A stretch of DNA of 64,000 bases from Heracleum sosnowskyi (taxonomy: Eukaryota > Streptophyta > Magnoliopsida > Apiales > Apiaceae): contig CM061238.1 in the NCBI GenBank assembly GCA_030848705.1, positions 75,230,685-75,294,684 of the forward strand, written 5' to 3'. Made by a program: the position numbers and the translations under genes. The notes below the pieces were generated by a model. The model ran no database searches. It was given only the letters and a program-made list of their open reading frames with translations, and was not told the origin of the DNA. This document shows positions 48,377 through 59,264 of the stretch, piece by piece. The first letter of the stretch is position 1, and each line of letters starts with the position of its first letter.

Positions 48377-48895
48377 TGTTAGGCCGAATACACAATATAT
48401 AATCAAGTATATGTATGAGAATAACGATAAGAACACTGTTTATGAATAATAAACTGTATGGAATTAATAACTCCTCTCTCGGTGATGTAAAATATCACAG
48501 AGAGCTGCTAGGTTACAAGAAGAATATTTCAAGTATTCGTATCCCTTTTAGGGTTAACCTATCTGTGTTTATATAGTACACAACTACATACAATCTTCAA
48601 TTGATATTCCTATAAATCAGCTATACAATTTATATCAATCAAGAATTGCTTCTGTCTTCTGTTCCGTTTCCTTAGCCATCACGATATCTCTTTGCTTCTT
48701 TCCTTCTTCAAAGTATATCGCTTATAGAATCTTCATTGAGTATAACACCGACAACTAAGTAAACTCTGACTGTCAGAGTTTAACAAACTCTGACTGTCAG
48801 AGTTTAACAAACTCTGACCAGTCTTCCAGCTAAACTCTGATAGTTTCCTGATACTTTAAACACTGATAAACAAACATTAGCAATTATATCTAACA
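48377..48895 (-). repeat. TE-F 3' LTR (519 bp)
   Basis: Plus strand TGTTAGGCC to ATCTAACA. The polypurine tract GGGGGAGATT (element sense) follows at about 48896-48905. The TATA context GTGTTTATATAGTACACA (plus strand, about 48565-48582) is shared with the TE-A/B LTRs. U3 holds two tandem palindromes (48761-48781 and 48785-48805). Confidence 0.88.
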
Positions 48896-49042
48896 ATCTC
48901 CCCCAACTTGTGCATACAAAAATGTACAAGTTAACAGATAATTGATGATGTGAAAACTTATAACAAATGCAGTGTTTATAAAATCACAGAGTTTATATTT
49001 AACTTAGAACAAAAAACTTAAAAAAAATCTTACAGACTCCAT

Positions 49043-52000
49043 TTACTTGATCTCTTCAACTTCAGGTACAGTTCTGAGATAGTCTATAAGCAGTCTTCTT
49101 TCAGCCCTTTCAAGCTCAGCTACCATGATCTCTTTCAGTTCCTTCAACTCTGGATCACTCTCTCCAGTTTGATAGATAGCAGCTCTCAAGGCATAAATAC
49201 TATTCTTCTTCATTTCATTTCCAGGCTTTATCATGAAGGATTTATCTTACTCTAGATTAAATTCTAACACTCTTATACCAAGAGCTGTTGTAAATCTTGC
49301 ACTGTTCCTCTTCATTTCCACAAGCTTACCATTATAATCTCTGAACTTGGGTATATAAGAACCTGCAGACTTTAAACCACTGAGGGCTCTAGCTTTCATC
49401 ATTCTGCTTCTTAATACCTCAGCTGCTTGTTGAGTTCTTTGATTTTTGACTTTGAGTAGATACAGCACATATTCTAACTCTTCCTTCATCTTCAATTCAA
49501 TATCAGCTTCTCCAACTCTGTATACTCTTCCATCTGTTTTGAAGTATAACAGAAAGTCCTTTTTCAATCCTCTATGATATATTAACTGAACAGACTCTAA
49601 AGTATCAAGATTTTCTTGAGTCACACCAACACCAGGTTCAGCTAATGATTTATGATCCATATGACTATTGTTCACCCTCTTCTCTCTGTGAGATCCTAAA
49701 CCAGATCTATCTCGAGATTCCTTGCCCATGATGGTTCTGCTTTGAAGAATATTCACATTTCCAGGAATCAGAGAATGTTGAACTGTGATTGGTTTTTCAA
49801 AAGTCCTTTGAAGTTGAGAAGATAACTAAGTCTGTACAACTTGAGTAGTATCAGTGGTTGTCACAGATTCCAATGATTTGTCAACTTGAGAATTGTCAGA
49901 GGTTGATTGAAATTTCTTCAGTACTTGCTTTTCTTCTACAAGCTTCCCTTTGCCTTTATCAAGACTAGCTTCAACTGGTCTCCTTGCATATTGTAAACTC
50001 TGTTGAGAATTTACATTTTCTTTGATAACAATTCCTTTCTCTTTTGGCCTTGAAACTTTCACAACCTTCTTGATCTTTTCAGATTTCAAATTCTTCTTAT
50101 GCTCTTCAGCCATCATCTTTTCTTCAGCTTGAATATCTTCAACTATTGCATTTGCACCATGCTCTTCCAAAAACAACTGAGCTGCAATCTCTTCATCAGT
50201 AATTGGTTGAGAAGTAGGCACTAAGCTTCTAACTCTTGAAGATGATTGATCTCCAGTGTTTATTCTTTCAGAGTTTGTCCTAGCAGAGTTTGACCTCAGT
50301 CTCCCTTGCTCTTGAATTGATTTTAACCTTAACTCTTTGTCTTTTGCACCACCATCAGTAGTATCATCCTGTCTACTCAGAGTTTGAGATTTCTTGAATT
50401 TGTCTTTAAAAACCCTCTCCCCCTTTTTGACATCATCTGGAATCAACACTGATGTGATCAATTCAAGTGAAGCAGCAATTGAATCAAGCTTGTTAGACAT
50501 GACATTTTGATTTTCTTCAACTTTGCTTAGCCTGGTTCTTATAGCCTCCTGATCTCTAGATAAAGAAAAATTTTCTTGCTTCAAAGTCATTTCCCTTGCA
50601 GCCACATCATTTCTCAGCCCAGTAACATCTTTCTGAGTTTCATCAAAACGGTTGTTAAGAGACTTTACTTGTACAATTGTAGCTTTAAGATGTGCAAGAA
50701 GCTCAGGATTTGTGATAGTAGCAGCAGACTTGGACATAAATTCAGCTGCCCTTTGATCAGGAAAGATACATTCATGACTTGACCAATTTGCTGTATGTTC
50801 AGAGTTTAAGTTCTTATTTATTTTCTCAGTTGCTTGAGCAGCCTCAACAATAGGCTCTACAGCAGCTTCAACAGTAGGCTCTACAACAGCTTCAACAGAG
50901 TTTGTTGTCTGATCAACCTCCTCACCCTTTTCAATAACCTGGTGGGTAACATAGAAGACCTCTGTGTGAGTAGCCATAGACTCATCAATAATCACTGTAG
51001 GTTGATCAGCTGCAGCCACATCCTCTGATTCATCAATAATATCAAACTCTTCAAGAGTTGCAGAGGGATGTGCTTCAACATTTTCCTCTATCTCCATTTC
51101 CAAGATTGGCTCAGGCTGTTCATCATTCAAGTTAGCCATCTCATCAGCATTTGCTCTGGCTTCATCAGGCATAGTAGCATTCTCAGTAACATCTTGAGAA
51201 ATAATTTCTGGAGCTTCAGAAGGTGTGGATTCTTGAACCAAATCATCAAATAAATAATCAGCTACCATCTTCCTCCTTTTATTCTGTAAAAGCTCATTTG
51301 CATCAGAGTGTGGTCTATTTGCCCTCTTCTTTCTCCTTGAAGTACCAACAAACTGTGGTAAATCAGCATGAGTAGATGGTTTAGTACCCTTGACAGCTTT
51401 AAAAGCCCTATGCTTAGTTCTACCTCCAGATTTTGGTCTTTGAGAAGTAGATTGAGGTTGTGGTTGAAGTGAATTGTCTAGAAACTGTTGGACAATAGCA
51501 GGAAGCAATAATTCACCAACATTCCCTTTCTTAACATCCTTGTTTACCAAATCAGAGAATATCCTCTTATGCAACTTAAACGAAGGAATCACATCATTCT
51601 CAGCAATGTCAACCCCAGGAACACAAGCAGAAAATATCAATTGACAAAAGCGAGCAAAGTAAACTACGCTTCTATTTTCTGTCATCTTCTCTCCTATGTT
51701 ACTCAGGACTAATCTATCAAAATCAAAATTATTGCTATAGAGAAGAGAATACCCGATTTGCAGACTATCAATTGGAATAGCATACCAATTTGTTCATTTC
51801 TTCCCGAACGCTCTAGTGATACAATCAAAGAAGAAACTCCATTCCTTCCTCAAAAACGGTCGCTTCAAGTTACCTATCCTTGCCAATGACCCACTGTAAC
51901 CAATTTCTCTCATCATTCTTTGTAGCTCAGCATCACCAACAGAAATTGTATAAGCATTCAAATCTTCAAAACCCAAAGCTGCACGAACAGTAGCTGGAGT

Positions 52001-52267
52001 GATTACAAACTCTTGTTCTTGAAACTCGAAATTAATTGAAGGAGTCCCGGACTCCTCTCCATCATCATAAACGCCTGTCTCCCAGAAAACTTTGATTTTC
52101 GATCCAGAAAGCATCGCAGGTTCAAGGAGAGCGTGCCCAATAGCAGACTGGGCAAGAAAATTTTGAAACAAATGAAACGCCTCTGGTGCGTTCTCATTAC
52201 TCAGGGATGCTGCATAGTTGTTAAGAACGAACTCTAGACCAACAGAGTGAAAAACAGGGGTTGCCAT
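49043..52267 (-). pseudogene. TE-F accessory ORF with three nonsense codons
   Basis: One frame of 1,075 codons from ATG 52267 to the stop at 49043 is interrupted at 51794-51796 (TGA), 49826-49828 (TAG) and 49247-49249 (TAA) without any frameshift. The N-terminal domain (residues 1-250) has FLRKEWSFFFDCITRAF and FARFCQLIFSACVPG, aligned with the TE-B and TE-E domains. A disordered acidic region with VVEPTVEAAVEPIVEAA repeats follows, then a coiled coil ending in PDDVKKGERV, a GKGKLVEEK motif and a C-terminal region (MKEELEYVLYLL, LRAAIYQTGESDPELKELKE) matching the TE-A/B C-terminus. Function is unknown. Confidence 0.88.
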
Positions 52268-52394
52268 TAGAAAATGATTTGAAAATAATCAGAGAATAAG
52301 CCTTGAAAAGTGTTTGAAAAATTGATGCAGAAAAGTGTTTGTGAAAATGTGTGTGTAACAATGTTTGTGAATGTAGTAAGTCTGTAAAGAATAC

Positions 52395-53451
52395 TGTTAG
52401 TCCTTGTGTATTGCAGAAGGGGGGGGATGAATGCAATACTGATAAAATTCAATCTAAATTTCAACAACTAAAATCAAGATTAAACGTTATCAGCAATATA
52501 TGCAATCACGAACAGTATTTAGTAAGAACAAGATTCACAAAATAAATGTTTTATTTATTTTGCAAAGTGTTGCTACAACCTCAAGAAAGAATTCTCGAGC
52601 TTCGGGTTTTCTTCACAGACACTTGCTTGTGTTCGTTACATTTCTAGAATGAGTTGATAGTAGGTATATGACTAACCCTATCACTATCAGTCACGGGTTT
52701 GTAAAGCTGTTGTCACTGTCAAGTGGCAGCTTCTTACAAATTGTCTTACCCATGTGACTTTCCTAAATTGCTAACATGTCAGATATACATTACAAAGAAA
52801 GCAACCTAGATTCATTCTATTTCCAGCTAAACCAATTCAGCAGATAAAGACTTGACCTTGCTCTTGAATTGATTCGCTTTTGATTTGTAGTGCCTTGAAG
52901 CTTCTGTCGTAGTCTTGCAGACTTGGTGCAGCTTAGGGATGCTGCATCACGCCTGTTTCTTGAACATTTAAACTGTCACGGGATTTGACTGAGAAAGATA
53001 CCTAGCATAAGGATCTTTATTGAGACAGTTACTTTTGCCGCAAAGCTTGCTGTCACAGGAATGATCTTTTGGTGACAGTATGAGTTCCCCGCATAGAGTG
53101 CTGTCGAGGATCCCAAACTTGCTGTCGAGGGCAATAGTTGCTGTCGCGTAGTCTTCCGCCAATGTTGCTGTCAGAGTGAATATGCTGTCGTGACTTGCAA
53201 CATTCTGTCTTCTTGTAATCTTACTGTCACAGCTTTAGGACAGTAACCTTTATTCATGTTGTCATCCAAAAAGCATTCTTTGAGGCTTGAACACACAAGT
53301 GAACTTCTTCCAAATAATACAACTAGAATAACATTACATACTGATTACAAGAACATACTTTGGCTATGACAGTATGTTCTACTTAATTTAAAAAAAATTA
53401 AGTACTATCAAAGTTAAGTTGTTTCTATGCTATCACCCATAAATCCCAACA
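52395..53451 (-). repeat. TE-E 3' LTR (1,057 bp)
   Basis: In element sense it starts TGTTGGGATTTATGGGTG and ends GGACTAACA, matching TE-D. Between 52700 and 53370 the plus strand has 11 CTGTC and 4 GACAG words. The purine tract GGGGGAGAT (element sense) follows at 53452-53460. Confidence 0.92.
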
Positions 53452-53540
53452 ATCTCCCCCAATTTGTTTTTATGGAAAATAACAGCAAATTTACAATAAG
53501 TGCTGACAACTTAACTAACAAGATCAGAATTCAAGAATTT

Positions 53541-56500
53541 TCACTTAGCTTGAGATTTCCTCTTCTGTCTTGCTGCATCCTCTCTTTTGAGAGCTTCTGC
53601 CAAGCAGCTTCTTAGACTTTCTACAAGAGAAATTTCAGCAGCAGACACTGCATCATCCTCTACTTCATCAATGATCTTCTTTATGGAAGGAGATATGAGA
53701 GAGCTAACATCCCTGAGATTCAGCCATTGCTCTATATCATATGGATAAGTTCTGAAATGAAGTTCTTCATTAATGAGCTTGAATCTTCTTCCAGGATAAG
53801 CATTGAGAGACTTCCTTCTTTGCTTGTCCAGCTTTGAGTCTTCTCCTTTTCTCCCTTCCAATAACTTCTCTATCTCATAGGAACAAATCTGTTCCAAGGG
53901 GTGAACTGAACCAGCTACCATATACTGTAAATCCTTCAGAATGGATGTTTTGAGCTTATGCAAGCTGCAAACATAGATTTCTTCTTTTAGGAACTTGACT
54001 CTTAGGGGATTTTCCAGCATACATGGTTGATAATTTGGAGCTTCACTTTCTGCCTTGTTAGAGGCCTTGTGAATTTCTAGTAATTCAGCTTCCTTCTTAT
54101 CAAGTTCTGTCTGAGCTTGAGATTTAGTAGAAGATTCAGGTCCTTTGCTTGGCTTGGGTTGCCCTTCCTGAGTTGGTTGGGCTTGCCCTTCTTCTGTGGG
54201 TAAGTCATCAAACTCATAGTACCAGTGGTATGGTATAGGAGAGGCTGGGAGATCAGTAAGAATATCAGCATCATCAAAATCTGCAAAGTTATAGCCAAAT
54301 TTCTGATAAAATTCAGCATCCCTATCTGCCTGATATTTTAGAACATGTTCCATGACAGCCTCTGAAACATCATCATAGCTCTCCAGCAACTCTACCATTC
54401 TTTCCAGGTAGAAGAAATCAATTCTTCTTTTATCTATGGTTGATGTGCTGTTCTTGGTTGATGTGGCTACCAGATTGAAGTCCTTGTCAATCTTGGCTGA
54501 CCTTGATTCTGCCCACCACAGAATGTACTCAGTGGCCTCTTGATTTGCATCCAGCTTAACCTCAACGCTCTTGATTTCTTTTGATTGCATTTGTTGAATC
54601 TTAAGACTGTTGGGAGGAATTGATTGAATTGGCTTTTTGAGATTCCTGCCAAATCCAGTGGCCTTTTCCTTTCCTGAGTACTTGTGCTTCCCTGTTGGCT
54701 TCTGTCTAGTAAACCATGCCTTAGCTTTAGCTTTCAGTCTTTTGGACTTGACAGTAGCCTTGGTTTCATCCTTGACAGAACCTTCCTTGACAGTATCCTT
54801 GTCGACAACATCTTTCAAGATAGCATCTTCTATGACAGTATCTTTGTCGACAGTACCTTTGGTGACAGCATCTTTTTCAGCATTTATGCAGTCAATAGCA
54901 CATCTAAGAATGCTTGCCTCCAAAGCTTCCAGTATTCTTGACTCCTCTTCATCTGTTGCACCAGCATCTTTCTTTTCCTGGCTAGGAGTTTCTTCATTGC
55001 CTTCATTCTGAGATTGAATACCAGTATTCCCAGAATTACTTCCACCAGCATTTCCAGCATTTCCAGAAGCTTCACCACCTCCATCCTCACCATCTTCATC
55101 ATCATCATCATCATCATCATGGGGAGGAATGTTATAGAAGCAGCTTCCACCTTGATCATTTCTTTTGGCATTGGCTCTAGTGATTAGCTCCTTCATTTTA
55201 GCTCCCAGTGCCTTGTCTCTCAACACCAGCATTTTGTAGATTTCTTGAACAGCATGAACTCTTCCTGGATTGGCATTTGAACTGAGTATTCCATCTAGCA
55301 CCTTCAGAATTGACTTGGTTTCCATTTTGGATGTGCTACCAATATTCATGTAGCTGTTCCTTCTAATGCCATCCTTAGATTTAGATCTGTAGAAAACACA
55401 TGATGGATTTGAGTAGACTTCAGGTAGCTTCTGTATGATCAGGTTCTGGATTTGCATATCCAATATTTCATTGAATGGTGTTTGAGTTGCCCTGATCTTT
55501 CCCTTCAAAGCACACAACACCTTTGCTGGCAGACTCTGCAATAGCTGCATTGTGATGAAATAAGATATGCCAGAAGTTAGATAAATACTTACAGCCCATC
55601 TTTTCTCATCATTCACCATTACACTGACACTGGTAATTTGTTCCTTTAACAGGTTTGTGGTGTTGGTTGGACGGTTGCTAGGAGCATTCATTGCTTCTTC
55701 CACCAAACTGCTAAACTCATTGTCATGGTTGTGTAATGTGCTCTCCCTGTAATCCACCATCAAGACATTGGCTTCCTCTTGATCATACTCAGTACCATTG
55801 GACCAAGTAGTTCCTTTATGGATGGATTCAGGCAGTTTCCCTTTACCTTTCCCAAGTTTGTTTTGTTCCTCCATTTCTCTCCATTTCTTGTGCAGAGCAG
55901 TTTCTTGAGTTTCTTGAATAGGTTCTCTAATCACCACAGGAGGCAAGATTGGGTGTCTAGATGCAAGTCTTCTGTGCAATGCATCTTGAGTTTCCTTTGA
56001 CATTAACACCCTTTCTCCATCCATTTCCACTTCAATAGTCTGTTCAGCTTTATCCTGTGGTTTTGCACTGCTTGGTTTGACTTTCTCCCCCTGAGACATT
56101 GCTTTCCTTTTAGCTCCCCCTCTGGTCTTCACAGCTACAGGCTCCCCCTGAGTTCCACCTGATTCTTGAATAGGCATTGATTCTGATCTTGCTACCTTCT
56201 CCCCCTTAGTTGAGTTGGCAGCTACCAGGTCAGTAAGGAACTGAATAGAGAGTTGAGTAGCAGCAAAACCATCAACCACCAGTTGAGAGAGAGAGTCCAA
56301 CTTGGAGTCCAAAGTAGCACACTGTCCTTCAAGAGCTGCAATCCTGTTACCAAAAGTAGCAGAGGGGCCACCAGACCTTAACCTTCTTGGAGGGGAAGGA
56401 AAAGACAGGGGCTTGGAGGCTATGGGGGTTCTCACACTCTCAGGGTGTTTTTGAGTGATCTCATCACCCCTCACAGTTTGACTCTCAAGGCCTAGTGCCT

Positions 56501-58601
56501 GAATAGTGTGGGCTCCCTCAATATCTCTCTGGACATGCTCAAGTCCCTCTCCTTTTGCCAGCTCATTTGGCTGCCTCTCATTTTTATGCTCACCTCTCTT
56601 TTCTTTTATCTCTCTTTTCTTTTGCACACCCTCACTCAACCTAGATGCATGGGTATGAGCAGTACTAACATGCATGGAAGGAGAAGATTTAGAGTGTACC
56701 TTTAGGAGTTTGGCAAGAGGTAGGTCATCATCAGAGGCATCCTCAACAAGTACAGCATCAAAATTAGGCTGGGAGGACTTGACAGCATCTTTGGGAGGAA
56801 TGTTACTGTCAGTTGTAGTCTGGACAGCAGGTTCTGGCATGACAGCATCTTTGGGAGGTGGAGTGACAGTATGTTCTGTAGTGACAGCATCTTTCTCTCC
56901 ACCTTTGACAGTAGCTGTGCCCAGGACAGTAGCATCCCCAGTGTCTTTGACAGCAACAGAGGCTGTGACAGCATCTTCCTGAAGGTAAGATGCTCCTTGG
57001 AGGTCAGACAAAGTGTTGGCTGTTTCAGTTTCTGACAAAATACCACTTTGCCCTAGCTCAGTGTTTGGAGGAGTGGTGTCCATCTCACTTTGAGAAATGG
57101 GTTCTTGTGGACCACTAGAGGGGGGCTCATCCATGATTGGAGATGGATGATCAAAACCTGAAGGGTTGGGACTGTCCCCTTCTCTAGGTTGTGGAGAAGA
57201 AACAAAAGAATGTGTAGGGAAGGAAGAAGGTGAAAGTGTAGTAGAGAGTGGGGGCTGATTCACAGATGAAACATGTGAACCATCAATAGGAGTAGAGAAA
57301 TCCTCACTGTGCCCTAACTCACTGTGTGTTTCTTCAAGTGGGGGTTTCTCAGGTTGGGAACCATGAGTTTGTGCAGACTCTGTACAGGGTGCCTTGGGAG
57401 ACAGGCCAAATTCTATAGAAGCACCTTGTTGAGAAGGCACATCTAGGGAGGAGTTTATTTCCCTGGTTTCCTCCACAGTCTTTTGGGAGACTGCAGGGTG
57501 GCTGACAGTGGTTTTGGTCCTCCTAGCTCTCTTCTTCTTAGGCTCAGGGGGAACCACTGTGGGTCCTTCTTGACTACCTTCCTTATTTGCTGCACTAGGT
57601 GCAGTGTCTCCCTCTTGACTAACAGAGCTACCACCAACATCAGCTTCTAAGGATCTTTTTCTGGATTCTTGCAAGGCTTCTCTTTGGGCTTTGGGAAGTC
57701 TAGAGGGCCTAGGCTGAGTGTATGGTGTTGAATGGGGGTTAACTGAATTTGGGTCTAATCCAGCTTCATCCGCAAGAGAAAAAGAATCATAACCAGTAGG
57801 TAATGGATAATCAAGGTTGGTCACTTGATCAACCATGTGCTGAGTGAAGCAAAGTGGAATATGTGCATTTAGATCCTGTGAAGATAACAGTGTGTGTGTG
57901 TTCTTTTTCAAGACAGAACAAACCTCTAGACGAGGGGCATCATTATTAAAGTCACAGAAAGTATTGATACACATCATAAGAAAGCGAGGGTAGTGTGATA
58001 CCTTCTTACCTATGGCAGCTTTGAGTTGTGCCATGAGGAGAGCTCCAACATTCACCTTGTATCCATGAACAAGAGAATGTGTCAGTTTCTTGATGTAGGA
58101 GGGTATCCCATTCCAGCCTGTGGACTTGGTAGAGAACACCTTGACCATTGCATCAAAAATCATGCTCCACTCCTTCCTTAGATACTTCCTGTCCATTTCA
58201 CCAGACGGGTACCACTTGGTTGTTCCCTCTTCGAGAATAGGGCCTGCATACCCAATCTTCAAGAAGAGCTTCTTCAGAGTGTCATCATTAGCAAGTGGAG
58301 CATAGTTTTGGCCTGCTTCCAGTGTAATTCCAAGAGCTGTATTGATGACCTCAGCTGTGAGAATGTATTGTTGCCCATTAATTGTGAATTGAATAGCTGG
58401 GATTTCACCCTCAGTTTGAGCAACAGCAGTGCGCCAAAATTCCTCAAGTTTGTCTAGGTCGAGAATTGGAGTGGAGGTAATGGCTGAACGAAGATAGGAC
58501 TTGTTCAAGAAAAACACCAGTCCTTTGAAATCTTCGCCAGCATCATTTGGGGAAAAGATGCCAGCAAAGTTTGTTTGAGAGAGAGTCTGTTTGGGGGCCA
58601 T
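53541..58601 (-). CDS. TE-E accessory ('env-like') protein, 1,686 aa, intact
   Basis: It starts at an ATG in strong context (CCATGGCC). Residues 1-280: N-terminal domain with YLRKEWSMIFDAMVKVF near 140 and THSLVHGYKVNVGALLMAQL. Residues 300-720: disordered, Ser/Pro/Glu-rich, with PQEPISQSEMD and many AV/TV dipeptides written by CTGTC words. Residues 745-800: coiled coil ending in TKGEKVARSES. Residues 890-1150: well-conserved block beginning GKGKLPE. Then an acidic Asp run (HDDDDDDDEDGEDGG), further A/TV repeats, and a C-terminal block with KGEDSKLDK and PGRRFKL. It is longer than the TE-A/B (about 1,500) and TE-F (1,075) proteins. No signal peptide or membrane helix is evident, so envelope function is not supported. 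The biochemical role is unknown. Confidence 0.9.
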   Translation of the reverse strand: MAPKQTLSQTNFAGIFSPNDAGEDFKGLVFFLNKSYLRSAITSTPILDLDKLEEFWRTAVAQTEGEIPAIQFTINGQQYILTAEVINTALGITLEAGQNYAPLANDDTLKKLFLKIGYAGPILEEGTTKWYPSGEMDRKYLRKEWSMIFDAMVKVFSTKSTGWNGIPSYIKKLTHSLVHGYKVNVGALLMAQLKAAIGKKVSHYPRFLMMCINTFCDFNNDAPRLEVCSVLKKNTHTLLSSQDLNAHIPLCFTQHMVDQVTNLDYPLPTGYDSFSLADEAGLDPNSVNPHSTPYTQPRPSRLPKAQREALQESRKRSLEADVGGSSVSQEGDTAPSAANKEGSQEGPTVVPPEPKKKRARRTKTTVSHPAVSQKTVEETREINSSLDVPSQQGASIEFGLSPKAPCTESAQTHGSQPEKPPLEETHSELGHSEDFSTPIDGSHVSSVNQPPLSTTLSPSSFPTHSFVSSPQPREGDSPNPSGFDHPSPIMDEPPSSGPQEPISQSEMDTTPPNTELGQSGILSETETANTLSDLQGASYLQEDAVTASVAVKDTGDATVLGTATVKGGEKDAVTTEHTVTPPPKDAVMPEPAVQTTTDSNIPPKDAVKSSQPNFDAVLVEDASDDDLPLAKLLKVHSKSSPSMHVSTAHTHASRLSEGVQKKREIKEKRGEHKNERQPNELAKGEGLEHVQRDIEGAHTIQALGLESQTVRGDEITQKHPESVRTPIASKPLSFPSPPRRLRSGGPSATFGNRIAALEGQCATLDSKLDSLSQLVVDGFAATQLSIQFLTDLVAANSTKGEKVARSESMPIQESGGTQGEPVAVKTRGGAKRKAMSQGEKVKPSSAKPQDKAEQTIEVEMDGERVLMSKETQDALHRRLASRHPILPPVVIREPIQETQETALHKKWREMEEQNKLGKGKGKLPESIHKGTTWSNGTEYDQEEANVLMVDYRESTLHNHDNEFSSLVEEAMNAPSNRPTNTTNLLKEQITSVSVMVNDEKRWAVSIYLTSGISYFITMQLLQSLPAKVLCALKGKIRATQTPFNEILDMQIQNLIIQKLPEVYSNPSCVFYRSKSKDGIRRNSYMNIGSTSKMETKSILKVLDGILSSNANPGRVHAVQEIYKMLVLRDKALGAKMKELITRANAKRNDQGGSCFYNIPPHDDDDDDDEDGEDGGGEASGNAGNAGGSNSGNTGIQSQNEGNEETPSQEKKDAGATDEEESRILEALEASILRCAIDCINAEKDAVTKGTVDKDTVIEDAILKDVVDKDTVKEGSVKDETKATVKSKRLKAKAKAWFTRQKPTGKHKYSGKEKATGFGRNLKKPIQSIPPNSLKIQQMQSKEIKSVEVKLDANQEATEYILWWAESRSAKIDKDFNLVATSTKNSTSTIDKRRIDFFYLERMVELLESYDDVSEAVMEHVLKYQADRDAEFYQKFGYNFADFDDADILTDLPASPIPYHWYYEFDDLPTEEGQAQPTQEGQPKPSKGPESSTKSQAQTELDKKEAELLEIHKASNKAESEAPNYQPCMLENPLRVKFLKEEIYVCSLHKLKTSILKDLQYMVAGSVHPLEQICSYEIEKLLEGRKGEDSKLDKQRRKSLNAYPGRRFKLINEELHFRTYPYDIEQWLNLRDVSSLISPSIKKIIDEVEDDAVSAAEISLVESLRSCLAEALKREDAARQKRKSQAK

Positions 58602-58800
58602 GGAGATTTCAAGAAAAGAAGAAAGTGAGAAAGTAGCTTTTTGCTTGAAGAAAAGTATTTTGCCTTGAGTTTTGTGAGAGTGATATGTCTGAGTAACTGG
58701 AGAATAAATATGGGTTACTCAAACGTTTGCTCAAAAAGTGGAGTTAAAGGACGTGTCTTATTCCACTCTCTTAACACGTGAGTTACTGCCCGTTATTCAC
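58602..58800 (-). promoter_or_regulatory. Promoter-like region before the TE-E accessory ORF
   Basis: In element sense a G-box CACGTG (58775-58780) and an ACACGTCC element are followed by CATATTTATTC (TATA-like, about 58702-58712), then about 100 bp of CT/A-rich leader up to the ATG. This is the layout of a compact plant promoter inside the element, separate from the LTR. Activity is inferred, not shown. Confidence 0.45.
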
Positions 58801-59264
58801 TGTCAATCGTGGGGTGAAAGTCCAATTACAACGGTCCACTATTGTTGACAGTAACCTGTGCGCTAGAAACAATCTGTCAGTAAGAGGAGGTGGTGACAGT
58901 AGGTTTTGCGCGACAGTAACTATTGCGCAAAAACTTGCTGTCACCGTTAAGCCTATGAATGACAGTATCCTTTACAAGTCTTGACAGAAAGTCTTTTCCT
59001 GCTGTCAAGAAGGTTGCTGTCAAGAAACACATGACAGTATCCTTCTTAACGACAGTAACTTCGATTAGGAAATGGTTCTGTCATGAACTTATTAGAATGC
59101 TTGATTCATATACTTAACTTAATATTGACAAATTATGGATTTAGCAATGTAATCTTTTGAACACAGATATTAAGCAATTAACACAGACAAATCATAAACT
59201 CAATAACCACATAAACAGGAACTTTTATTATTAATAAAATCATTAAAATTGAACATTGAGTACA
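58801..59264 (-). other. TE-E spacer dense in GACAG/CTGTC words
   Basis: No coding sequence is seen between the two accessory ORFs. From 58840 to 59060 the sequence is packed with GACAGTA and CTGTCA words in both orientations, GACAG dominating on the plus strand. Confidence 0.7.

Larger units (their letters stand above)
48377..52394 (-). mobile_element. TE-F: 3' part of a third Sirevirus family, cut by TE-E
   Basis: The 3' LTR, polypurine tract and complete accessory ORF (with nonsense codons) are present. Upstream of the accessory start the element is broken by the TE-E LTR at 52395. Its gag and pol are expected beyond the right window edge, on the far side of TE-E. The LTR sequence and accessory ORF are clearly related to, but distinct from, TE-A/B and TE-D/E. 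Confidence 0.88.

Noticed and set aside
55080..55130. Asp-rich run (GAT/GAC repeats) as a coding microsatellite of interest
   Set aside because: Short acidic runs are common in such disordered regions, and the run shows no special structure.
53541..58601. Accessory protein as a viral envelope glycoprotein
   Set aside because: No signal peptide, no membrane-spanning segment and no furin-like site are visible. The long charged disordered region is unlike an envelope protein. The name is positional only.
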